DNA of 12,642 nt. Origin: JAJNBK01 sp035642715 (GTDB lineage Archaea; Thermoproteota; Nitrososphaeria; Nitrososphaerales; Nitrososphaeraceae). Location of the stretch: NCBI GenBank assembly GCA_035642715.1, contig DASQRW010000001.1, positions 1-12,642 on the forward strand, read 5' to 3'. Positions 6,149 to 12,627 of this stretch are shown one piece after another; within the stretch, counting starts at the first letter, position 1, and every line of letters begins with the position of its first letter. The notes beneath the pieces are model-generated. The model did no database searches, had not been told where the DNA came from, and saw only the letters and a list, made by a program, of their open reading frames with translations. The position numbers and the translations under genes are program-made.

Positions 6149-6763
6149 ATGAAAAATTATTCTTCAGAAAATACCGCCTTATTGATTGTTGATCCATTCA
6201 ATGATTTTTTATCAGAGAATGGTAAACTATGGTCTCTTACGAAAGAAACAGTCAAAGGCGTTAACCTGATCGAAAACCTGAAAAATATATTATATGCAGG
6301 AAGATCCTCAGGAATAAAAGTTGTATACGTTCCGCATCATCTTACCGAAAAAGGGGACTTTGCAGACTGGAAATTCCTGGCTCCTACACATAAGGGGTCT
6401 TTAGATAATTCCCTGTTTGAAAAAGGAAGTTGGGGTGGAGAATTCCATCCTGAACTCTTGCCTCAAAGCGGCGATCTTGTTGCCCAAAACCATTGGACGG
6501 CCAGTGGCTTTGCAAATACAAACCTTGATTTTTTGTTGAAGCAGCACAATATAGATCATGTGGTTATCGCAGGTATGAAGGCGAATACATGCATTGATAC
6601 AACATCAAGGTATGCGGTCGAATTAGGCTATCATACCACCCTTATCAAAGATGCTATTGCTGCATTCAACTGGGAAGAAATAAAAGCAACTGTGGAAGTT
6701 AATTTCCCCAATTACGGTCATACATTATTATCTACGGAAGAATTTATTGACGCTTTAAAATAA
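6149..6763 (+). CDS. Isochorismatase-like cysteine hydrolase
   Basis: The 204 residues span the whole isochorismatase-like (cysteine hydrolase) fold. The N-terminal strand ends in the catalytic Asp (LLIVD15PFNDF). The nucleophile is C148 in 'VIAGMKANTCIDTTSRYAVELGY', preceded by the usual small-residue turn, and the conserved 'TLIKDAIAAF' strand follows. The usual catalytic Lys in the middle motif (GD.VV.KH.YSAF) is not in place. Here the segment is GDLVAQNHWTASGFANTNLD, with Asn114 at the aligned position. A His-Trp form is seen in one subgroup of the family, so this may be a subgroup trait rather than damage. Relatives hydrolyse amides, carbamates or isochorismate; the substrate is unknown. 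Codon use looks a little richer in G+C than its neighbours, which suggests, but does not prove, acquisition from bacteria. The gene stands alone. Confidence 0.88.
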   Translation: MKNYSSENTALLIVDPFNDFLSENGKLWSLTKETVKGVNLIENLKNILYAGRSSGIKVVYVPHHLTEKGDFADWKFLAPTHKGSLDNSLFEKGSWGGEFHPELLPQSGDLVAQNHWTASGFANTNLDFLLKQHNIDHVVIAGMKANTCIDTTSRYAVELGYHTTLIKDAIAAFNWEEIKATVEVNFPNYGHTLLSTEEFIDALK

Positions 6764-6833
6764 AAGGGTAGAGTTTACAGTCCGAAAGCAAGAAACTCAA
6801 CAAGCAATTACCATTTACCTATTTGTATAAACA

Positions 6834-6982
6834 TTATATATATCCTGCAAGTATTTGTTCTGACATAACTCCATTATATGGACTAATACCAAGACCCGGA
6901 AACGCAGATATTTGATTTTCGTCTAATAGATCATAAACTAGCTGTCCAGGGGAGGAACATATACCTTGGAATCTGCCTTACT
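6834..6982 (-). pseudogene. Unrecognised coding remnant (C-terminal tail)
   Basis: A minus frame free of stops ends in TAA at 6834-6836. Its tail reads like real protein ('PGQLVYDLLDEN', then 'AFPGLGISPYNGVMSEQIL'). It is closed upstream by a stop near 6985, and a neighbouring frame carries 'SKADSKVYVPP', which suggests a frameshifted C-terminal fragment. I cannot name the family. No start codon is available in frame upstream of the conserved-looking part. Confidence 0.35.
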
Positions 6983-7008
6983 AAATATCTTAAGTATCAA
7001 CTTTGTAG

Positions 7009-7026
7009 AATACATATATATGTATT
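7009..7026. promoter_or_regulatory. Perfect 18-base palindrome / TATA region
   Basis: AATACATATATATGTATT is its own reverse complement. It sits 22-39 bases upstream of the TTG at 7048, so it could serve both as a TATA box and as an operator for the two-gene unit that follows. Confidence 0.45.
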
Positions 7027-7047
7027 TTCAAGTGAAGGGAGCATTAA

Positions 7048-7246
7048 TTGGTAAAACAAAGAAAAGAAATTGCTGAATACCGAAATGTTCGATTGTCTAT
7101 GATAGATATGAAAACTTGACAAATATCTTATTGAACTCATACAGAAGAAAGGTGATAGGCATATTTCTCTTGATGAAGCAATAAAATCATTAACTGATTC
7201 ACACTATTCAACTAAAGCTAAAAAAAGAAGTGGACTGATTCAGTGA
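7048..7246 (+). pseudogene. Frameshifted small gene, possibly a ribbon-helix-helix-type regulator
   Basis: The first part runs from a TTG at 7048 (LVKQRKEIAEYRNVRLSMID, about 20 residues) and stops at TGA 7117-7119. The next frame continues from 7112 (KLDKYLIELIQKKGDRHISL, then DEAIKSL) to TGA 7244-7246. Joined, they make a ~65-residue basic protein. The 'VRLS...EKLDKYL' pattern looks like a short strand followed by helices, reminiscent of ribbon-helix-helix or antitoxin-like proteins, but this is inference. An intact parent would probably have read ...IDYEKLDKYL, which needs two extra bases around GATATGAAAACTT (7105-7117). The stop lies one base before the ATG of the following gene, so the two form a unit. 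Confidence 0.5.
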
Positions 7247-7247
7247 G

Positions 7248-7559
7248 ATGAGAGATATAACGACTAGAAATAAGCATCAAAAATTACTTATTTGTATATA
7301 TACAAACAAGGACAGAAATGAATTTGCTATTGGATTAAAGGAAGATGAGAATTTTAGAGCAATGACAAAACTAGGGGAATTTTACACAAGATTTGTTGAT
7401 GCATTTGATGAGTTGGAAGTAGTGGAAGGAAAGGAATTAGATTGGAAACAGAGATTAAAGAATTGGATTACCTCTGCAAAGGAAAATGAAATGATATTTA
7501 CTGAGGTAGATCTGAGTGGATGGAATGAAGTAGGAGAAAGAAAGAAGAAAAAGAATTGA
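7248..7559 (+). CDS. Hypothetical 103-residue protein, second gene of a two-gene unit
   Basis: The ATG at 7248 follows the TGA of the frameshifted small gene by one base. The protein is charged and soluble with no signal peptide or membrane segment. Visible features are a strand-like start (KLLICIYTNKDRNEFAIGL, about 13-31), a helix (FYTRFVDAFDELEVVEGKEL, about 45-64), 'DWKQRLKNWITSAKENEM' (about 65-82) and a very basic tail (GERKKKKN). I do not recognise a family. The arrangement of a small basic first gene followed closely by this one resembles toxin-antitoxin or regulator-effector pairs, but nothing in the sequence proves it. A T7 tract ends the unit. Confidence 0.6.
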   Translation: MRDITTRNKHQKLLICIYTNKDRNEFAIGLKEDENFRAMTKLGEFYTRFVDAFDELEVVEGKELDWKQRLKNWITSAKENEMIFTEVDLSGWNEVGERKKKKN

Positions 7560-7882
7560 CTCTTCATAGATATTGCAGTATGCTTTTTTTGAAATTATGT
7601 TTAATAAGAATTACAATTACTAAATTGGTTGTGATATAACTTTGTGGACGGAGGAATTTAATGATAAAACCATCAATAATAACTTATATTTTTATTCCGT
7701 TTTAGTTGAGTTATTTTCTAACTGGTAAAAACAGAATTTTGCGCTTGCCATTTGATTACATGGTTTGTCGTAACAAGTGGGGATATGCATCTTTGCTTCC
7801 AAGATCTCTATAAAAAATAATGATGATTAATACTATACTGTTTACAAATAGCTAATAGTTGCTACTTTTTTATTACAGGATC
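7560..7882. other. Intergenic region with a 14-codon ORF behind a strong ribosome-binding site
   Basis: Apart from the T7 terminator, the clearest object is GGAGG (7650-7654) placed 6 bases before an ATG at 7661, which opens a 14-codon frame ending in TAG at 7703-7705. The peptide (MIKPSIITYIFIPF) is hydrophobic. Most starts in the window lack such a site, so this one stands out. It may be a leader peptide or the beginning of a lost gene. Confidence 0.3.
7584..7590 (+). terminator. T7 tract after the 7048-7559 unit
   Basis: Seven T's begin 25 bases after the stop at 7557-7559, a typical archaeal termination signal. Confidence 0.5.
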
Positions 7883-8779
7883 CTATTTACTACCAAGTAA
7901 CTGTCTCTTCATCATATTATGACATTCTCTATCTGACATAGTCATTTTTGCCTGTGTCATCATTTCACTATATTTACCCACAAGATATCTTCGATCAGGA
8001 TTATCTAAGATGGCTGCATTAAGTATTACACTTGCAACTTCCTCTGCAGGAATTTGATATTGTTCTTCGACTTGTTTATATTCTTCAAACAGTTTCTGCA
8101 TCATTTGTGTATATGGTAAATCATCAGGATTATTAGCTCCTTTTTTTGCAGCCATCTTTATATTATTATGAAAATCAGAAATTACTAGAGCTGGTTCTAT
8201 AAGTATGACTTTAATACCAAATTGATCTAATTCATAACTCAATGATTCAGATAATCCTTCAAGTGCAAACTTGGTGCTACAATAGGCTGCGCTAAAGGGG
8301 TATCCTACTATACCTCCTATAGAACTTACATTTATTATTCTTCCACTCTTTTGCCTCCTCATCATAGGCAATACTTGCTGTGTAACTGTTATGACTCCAT
8401 ACAAATTAGTTTCAAACTGTGGTTTTAGCTCTTCTTCAATTGAAATGTCTTCAATAGGTCCTACAAGTCCATAACCAGCATTATTTACAAGTATGTCAAT
8501 TCTTCGTTTTTCAGATATTATTTCTTGTATTGCATTTTCTGCTGATAAATCATCATCGACATCAAGTTGAATGACCTTTAGTGGTAGTGCTTCTTTATTG
8601 GCTATCTCTTTGATATATGTAGCTTTTTTAAGATTACGCATTGTAGCATAAGTATAAAACCCATTTATTGCTAATGCCAAGGCTGTCTCAAAGCCTATCC
8701 CACTTGAACTACCTGTTACAACAGCAACACGGGTGATTTCTCCATTTGGTTTAATATTATTATTACTTCTAGGAGTCAT
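7883..8779 (-). CDS. SDR-family oxidoreductase (short-chain dehydrogenase)
   Basis: This 298-residue classical SDR has the Rossmann cofactor motif TGSSSGIG (22-29), the NNAG motif (99-102), catalytic Ser in NVSSIGG (152/153) and the YCSTK motif (Y166, K170). It also has N125 in FETNLYG, so the Asn-Ser-Tyr-Lys tetrad is complete. 'ATMRN' after the second strand (45-49), with an Arg in place of the usual acidic residue, suggests NADP(H) preference. 'GYGLVGPIEDIS' and the C-terminal 'EEVASVILNAAI..NP..RYLVG' match the subgroup often annotated as oxidoreductases acting on ketones, retinol-like alcohols or lipids. The substrate is unknown. The start is the ATG at 8777-8779. The gene is divergent from the PPOX gene at 8967. 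Confidence 0.93.
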   Translation of the reverse strand: MTPRSNNNIKPNGEITRVAVVTGSSSGIGFETALALAINGFYTYATMRNLKKATYIKEIANKEALPLKVIQLDVDDDLSAENAIQEIISEKRRIDILVNNAGYGLVGPIEDISIEEELKPQFETNLYGVITVTQQVLPMMRRQKSGRIINVSSIGGIVGYPFSAAYCSTKFALEGLSESLSYELDQFGIKVILIEPALVISDFHNNIKMAAKKGANNPDDLPYTQMMQKLFEEYKQVEEQYQIPAEEVASVILNAAILDNPDRRYLVGKYSEMMTQAKMTMSDRECHNMMKRQLLGSK

Positions 8780-8966
8780 AAGGAGTTATAAGATTACAAG
8801 GATTTATCAATGCTGCAAATGGTTTACCTTTAAGTATATTAGTTTGTTCTATATTTGTTTGTACTTGGACTAATCTTTGTAAGTCTTTGAAATTGGCTAC
8901 CTTATTCTACTGCTGTTAATGATATCATTAGCTTTATCTATTATCATAGGGTATAGATCTGCCGTA

Positions 8967-9419
8967 ATGGTTAACGCTATTTTTTCTGAAATAGAAATAG
9001 AATACGTGAAGTCACAGCATCTTGCAAGAATAGCCACAGCTGCTATGGCATCATCAAAAGAAGAAGATGGATCTATACAGCCGGATGTTGTACCTGTTGG
9101 TTTTGATTTTGACGGTGACTACTTTTATGTAGGCGGAATGAATCTTCTTAAATCTACAAAATACAAAAATGTTCTGAAAAATAACAAAGTTGCGCTTGTG
9201 ATAGATGACTTGAAAACTGTTGATCCATGGAATCCTCGAGGTATGAAAATATACGGAACTGCTGATATAGTTACTCGTCAAGGTGGATATATGGATAATA
9301 CAGATCACTCTAATTCTCACTACATAAGAATAACTCCTAAGAAGAAGTGGAGTTGGGGAATTGATGAACCTGTCTTTGTACAAGGGAAGTTTAATGTGAA
9401 AAGAGCAGAAAAAAGATAG
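8967..9419 (+). CDS. PPOX-class F420-dependent oxidoreductase
   Basis: The sequence FSEIEIEYVKSQHLARIAT..., VVPVGFDFDGDYFYVGG, KYKNVLKNNKVALVIDDL, VDPWNPRGMKIYGTADIV matches the F420-dependent PPOX group closely. In this group the 'VDPW.PRG.' segment and the strand after it line the cofactor site. The product reduces a small molecule with F420H2; the substrate is unknown. An ATG 48 bases upstream (8919) would add 16 hydrophobic residues not expected in the family. A TATA-like TTTATCTATTATC lies about 25-35 bases before the ATG at 8967, so I chose 8967 (MVNAIFSE). The result is a 150-residue protein, the usual length. Organisms of this group make F420. Confidence 0.85.
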   Translation: MVNAIFSEIEIEYVKSQHLARIATAAMASSKEEDGSIQPDVVPVGFDFDGDYFYVGGMNLLKSTKYKNVLKNNKVALVIDDLKTVDPWNPRGMKIYGTADIVTRQGGYMDNTDHSNSHYIRITPKKKWSWGIDEPVFVQGKFNVKRAEKR

Positions 9420-9448
9420 TTAGAGAAATATTATTACGTCCTTCAATT

Positions 9449-9901
9449 TTATCTAGAAGAATAATCCAACAGCCCAGTATGACTTATCATCTTCCATTGG
9501 TCATTCACTTTCGTATATATCTTACATGCACGTCCATGCCAATGAAAATCTTTTCCGTCTGAGATCCTTTGCCATAATGTGTCTATATCAACTACTGCAA
9601 AGGCACCATCACCTTCTTTTGAAACAACTATTTTTACAATTTTACGGTTATTATGAACTAATCTGTGTGAAGCAAAAAGTTCTGCCCATCCTTTCTGCCA
9701 TCTCTTATAATTGAAACGACCCACCTCAAATATCCAATCAATAGGATCGTGTGATTGTGATGTTCTAGGCCACGGCCAAACCATATCAGGATGAAATATA
9801 CTCATTAACTTAGCAAGGTCTTGTTGATCCCATGCTCGAGTTTCTCGATCAACAATTTCTTTAATTTCTGCTTCTTCATTCTTTATTATTGTATTCTTCA
9901 T
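9449..9901 (-). CDS. NTF2-like/SnoaL-like protein
   Basis: The 150-residue protein has the NTF2-like cone fold. It starts with a helix (EEAEIKEIVDRETRAWDQQDLAKLMSIFHPDMVW, about 9-42), in which 'W..QDL..L...FHPDMVW' is the classic SnoaL/DUF4440-type motif. Strands about 85-110 (RKIVKIVVSKEGDGAFAVVDIDTLW) and the C-terminal 'WHGRACKIYTKVNDQWKMISHTGLLDY' follow. Such folds serve as small-molecule isomerases, cyclases or binding domains; the pocket Trp/His residues suggest a small polar ligand. It is convergent with the F420-type PPOX gene, 29 bases apart. It is a separate family member from the broken ester cyclase at 1154-1603. Confidence 0.85.
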   Translation of the reverse strand: MKNTIIKNEEAEIKEIVDRETRAWDQQDLAKLMSIFHPDMVWPWPRTSQSHDPIDWIFEVGRFNYKRWQKGWAELFASHRLVHNNRKIVKIVVSKEGDGAFAVVDIDTLWQRISDGKDFHWHGRACKIYTKVNDQWKMISHTGLLDYSSR

Positions 9902-10150
9902 AATGGCTCAAGTATTAAAATTATACTTAAAGATATTTTAAAAACAGTTTGCAATATTTCAAAAAACTTGGTTTGTTGTTATTTCTCCATGCTTAATTTT
10001 TGATCGAGTTGCATAATGATGCTTGTTTGTATGACAACTGTCTGATTTTCTATTAATTGCAACTGGCTTTGTATAAATATAACGAGACAATAAATGTCAT
10101 AGAAAAAGAACTTCCTTTCAAAATCCAATTACCAATTTCCAACTAGCCTT
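9902..10150. other. Intergenic region upstream of the SIS pseudogene
   Basis: Probable promoter region of the minus-strand NTF2-like gene, then AT-rich DNA. Only very short frames occur and none is recognisable. Confidence 0.35.
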
Positions 10151-10627
10151 ATACTTGTAGGTGATTTAATTCATCAAATCATATCCTGAGAAGTTGCTCC
10201 TAAAGTCTCAGAGATATGTTATTATCTTCCTGTTAAAAGTTTTGGCCTTGAAGAGTTTTTGCATGGACCTAGAGTCACATTAGACAGACTATTAGTCTTA
10301 AAATATTTTCATCTCTATCTGAATCCAGAAAAGAGAGACACATTGATAAACTATGCAAAAATATCGGTTCTGAAGTTATAAGAATAGATGAGAAGACACT
10401 CGGTGTTCCACAAGAATTCGGATGGCTTGCCCAACTTCTGTGAGGGGAGAGACAGCAGCTGGCATTAGAATTATCTAGAGAGCTAAAAAACTAATCCTTA
10501 TACTGTTAGAGGAGATCAAAGTCCTTATTCTTCTGAGGCTAGAAAGTTTTTTAGTTTCTGTAGTTTATTTGACTTTTATAAAAGCAGAGGAGAGAGTATA
10601 TATATGCATAACATCTGTTGTTTTTAA
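10151..10627 (+). pseudogene. Decayed SIS-domain sugar-phosphate isomerase/aminotransferase gene (C-terminal part)
   Basis: Conceptual translation with corrections gives a SIS-domain C-terminal half: 'EVAPKVSEICYYLPVKSFGL' then 'EEFLHGPRVTLDR' (frame of 10190), 'NIGSEVIRIDEKTLGVPQEF' (frame of 10360), 'QQLALELSRELK' and 'NPYTVRGDQSPYS.EARK' (frame of 10493). The E-E-F-x-HGP motif and the closing NP.T.RGD...Y..A segment are hallmarks of the isomerase domain of GlmS-like and related SIS proteins. Breaks are an in-frame TGA at 10187-10189, a frameshift at the A5 run 10357-10361, a TGA at 10441-10443 and a frameshift back at the A6 run 10485-10490. The N-terminal part is missing altogether. The gene is dead; the pattern (stops plus homopolymer slips) speaks for relaxed selection. 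Confidence 0.72.
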
Positions 10628-10657
10628 CAGTATTTTTATTTATTAATAACTCTCTAG

Positions 10658-10750
10658 ATTTCTTTATACAAGCAACTTGAGCAGGATAATAGCACTCAAG
10701 CTGTATTAAAGGAGACAAAAGCATTTGATATAACATTTAAAGAAAGATAA
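10658..10750 (+). other. Possible short coding remnant
   Basis: A frame between the TAG at 10655-10657 and TAA at 10748-10750 encodes a protein-like peptide (LYKQLEQDNSTQAVLKETKA, then FDITFKER) with no start codon. It could be a C-terminal tail of a lost gene. No family was recognised and the call is weak. Confidence 0.2.
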
Positions 10751-10821
10751 ATGCATGATATGTTTTTAAAACTAGCCAAAAAATACATATATGTTGCGCT
10801 AGATCCCCGTAATAACTCGAT

Positions 10822-10830
10822 CAATATATC
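10822..10830 (+). promoter_or_regulatory. TATA box of the Rid-family gene
   Basis: CAATATATC lies about 30-38 bases upstream of the ATG at 10860, which predicts a very short leader. Confidence 0.4.
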
Positions 10831-10859
10831 TTCAATCTTCATATTATCATTATAAAATC

Positions 10860-11264
10860 ATGAATGGAGTGAAAAGAATTAATATTGATACTGGAACAAA
10901 ATGGGAAACAATCGTAGGCTACTCACGTGCTGTTAGAATAGGAGCACATGTGTATGTCTCTGGAACAACTGCTACTGATGGAGAAGGAAACATCATAGGT
11001 CATTGCAATCCTTATCTACAAACAGTTAAGGCAATAAGGAATATAGAAACAGCATTACAAAGAGCCGGTGCTGCTCTGCATGATGTTGTTCGTACCAGAA
11101 TATACATCACAAATATTGACTATTGGCAAGAAGTAGGAAAGGCACATGCAGAGTTCTTTCAGAAAATTCGTCCTGCAAGTACCATGGTACAGGTGAGCCA
11201 TCTTATCAGCGAAGAAGTCCTTGTAGAGATCGAAGCTGATGCTTTCATCATTGACTTAGAATAG
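10860..11264 (+). CDS. Rid-family (YjgF/YER057c/UK114) protein lacking the deaminase Arg
   Basis: The 134 residues cover the whole chorismate-mutase-like Rid fold. Visible are 'ISRAV..G..VYVSGTTATD' (about 22-40), 'QTVKAIRNIETALQRAGAAL' (about 54-73), 'DVVRTRIYITNIDYWQEVGK' (about 75-94), 'RPASTMVQVSHL' (104-115) and the C-terminal EIEADAF (123-129). RidA enzymes hydrolyse reactive enamines and imines with an Arg in the motif P-A-R-S-C-V-E-V; here the aligned residue is Ser107, so classical imine deaminase activity is unlikely. It fits the Rid subgroups without that Arg, whose substrates are poorly known. Members form trimers with the sites at the interfaces. The arginase-like gene lies 144 bases downstream in the same direction but has its own TATA box. 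Confidence 0.9.
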   Translation: MNGVKRINIDTGTKWETIVGYSRAVRIGAHVYVSGTTATDGEGNIIGHCNPYLQTVKAIRNIETALQRAGAALHDVVRTRIYITNIDYWQEVGKAHAEFFQKIRPASTMVQVSHLISEEVLVEIEADAFIIDLE

Positions 11265-11309
11265 AAATTCATTTTTCTCCTGACCAACTTCTTCAATTTT
11301 AACCTGTTA

Positions 11310-11348
<39 letters not shown>

Positions 11349-11363
11349 TTATTTATTACAAAT

Positions 11364-11376
11364 TTAATTTATAAAC
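11364..11376 (+). promoter_or_regulatory. TATA box of the arginase-family gene
   Basis: The sequence TTAATTTATAAAC lies 33-45 bases upstream of the ATG at 11409, between the (TA)16 tract and the start. It is a better TATA match than the repeat itself and predicts a leader of about ten bases. Confidence 0.5.
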
Positions 11377-11408
11377 CTGTTGCATAGTGTTATCATATAA
11401 AGATACTC

Positions 11409-12302
11409 ATGCCGCAATTTGCAATTATTGATGCTCCTTCCATCTTAGGATTGCGACCAACGGGGGTTCAATACCTTCCAGAAGCACTAAAAGCAGCAGG
11501 TTTAATGAACAAACTAAAGGCTGAATATAAAGGCAGGGTTTTATCATTACCTTATAATCCACAACGAGATAAATCTACCACATTACTTAATCCTCATACA
11601 ATCAGAGCATTTTCACTACAACTTGCAGAGAAAGTAATCTCTGTACTACATAAGAAACAATTTCCTATTGTTCTTGGAGGTGATTGTAGTATTCTGATTG
11701 GTAATCTTTTGGCTTTAAAGCAGATGGTTGGTAGTGATAGTAGTAGATATGGATTATTCTTCATCGATGGTCATGCCGATTTTTATCAACCTGAAGCCTC
11801 TTTGACCGGAGAGGTAGCTGATATGGATCTTGCAATTGTGTCTGGTAGAGGTCCAGATATTCTGACTGATATAGAAGGATTAAAACCACTTGTTCTAGAC
11901 CAAGACATCGTTGTGTTCGGCTACCGTGACGGCGACCAAGCAGCAAGCTATGGGAGCCAAGACGTCTATGAGACCAACATGCATCTCTTTGACCTCGAGA
12001 AAGTGCATACATTAGGGATCACACATGCAGCTTCTCTTGCCATTGAAAAGCTGATGAACAATGATCTCGCTGGATTTTGGATTCACCTTGATGTAGACGT
12101 TTTGGACGATGAGATCATGCCAGCAGTAGATTATCGTTTAGATGGCGGATTAAGTTTCTCTGATCTGAGTGAACTCTTGAAAATCATACTTGGATCTAAA
12201 TGTGCTGTAGGAATGGATATTACCATCTTGAATCCTCTTCTAGATGTTGATGGTTCTATCACACACAGATTTGTCTCAAGTATCGTTGCCGGTCTGTCCT
12301 AA
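11409..12302 (+). CDS. Arginase/agmatinase-family (ureohydrolase-fold) protein
   Basis: The 297-residue protein has the three metal-binding boxes of the ureohydrolase fold. They are GGDCS (90-94), FIDGHADFY (118-126; ligands D120, H122, D124) and HLDVDVLDD (226-234; ligands D228, D230). In most family members the first box is GGDHS, where His binds one Mn2+; here it is Cys93. GGDCS is seen in an uncharacterised subgroup that keeps the other five ligands. The third box lacks the usual 'DP' (it reads VLDDEIMPAVDY). The substrate-side residues of arginase and agmatinase are not recognisable, so activity on arginine or agmatine should not be assumed. Such proteins hydrolyse guanidino or related compounds. 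It shares direction with the Rid-family gene but has its own promoter. Confidence 0.88.
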   Translation: MPQFAIIDAPSILGLRPTGVQYLPEALKAAGLMNKLKAEYKGRVLSLPYNPQRDKSTTLLNPHTIRAFSLQLAEKVISVLHKKQFPIVLGGDCSILIGNLLALKQMVGSDSSRYGLFFIDGHADFYQPEASLTGEVADMDLAIVSGRGPDILTDIEGLKPLVLDQDIVVFGYRDGDQAASYGSQDVYETNMHLFDLEKVHTLGITHAASLAIEKLMNNDLAGFWIHLDVDVLDDEIMPAVDYRLDGGLSFSDLSELLKIILGSKCAVGMDITILNPLLDVDGSITHRFVSSIVAGLS

Positions 12303-12385
12303 AGGGGTTCTCTAGATGATCAAAATTATGGGATTTGATTTACAGATATATGCCTACATATCAAGAAGGTAGAGAATATAGTTAG

Positions 12386-12432
12386 CGGGTTCGGTGGGAT
12401 ATGGGACAGAATTGACTCAAATTTACCACCCG
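12386..12432 (+). repeat. Dispersed element, copy 3
   Basis: Closely similar to 5419-5467 (36 of about 48 columns) and to 5096-5133 (30 of 38). It begins CGGGTTCGGTGG and ends CACCCG. The ends CGGGT (12386-12390) and ACCCG (12428-12432) are complementary. An ATG follows at 12454. Confidence 0.6.
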
Positions 12433-12453
12433 ACTTAATATACCATTCTCACA

Positions 12454-12627
12454 ATGAATAATACACCTAACCCTTGCTCGTCTTGCTCTGGATTATTTTT
12501 GCATATGGTGAGCCTACATATGTGTAGTCTTAGAATCACTGGATTTTTCAAATTGGTTACCTCTCCAGTCATAGTAAGTGATATTGTCCCAACACCTACT
12601 AATACAACATTATTTCTTTTTATCTAG
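12454..12627 (+). CDS. Short hypothetical ORF (57 codons) downstream of the dispersed element
   Basis: An ATG-started frame of 57 codons closes with TAG at 12625-12627. The N-terminal half has C8 and C11 in PCSSC, then H17, H22 and C24, which could be a metal site, but no known finger pattern is met. The rest is hydrophobic. A minus-strand frame over the same bases is open for about 60 codons and also reads like protein ('TGEVTNLKNPVILRLHIC'), so the coding strand is uncertain. It is listed because it sits behind the same upstream element as the zinc-finger gene. Confidence 0.25.
   Translation: MNNTPNPCSSCSGLFLHMVSLHMCSLRITGFFKLVTSPVIVSDIVPTPTNTTLFLFI

Noticed and set aside
1780..7650. TTTGTGGAC found at 1780, 2467 and 7641
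   Set aside because: A 9-base word seen three times in a window of this size is expected by chance, and flanks do not match.
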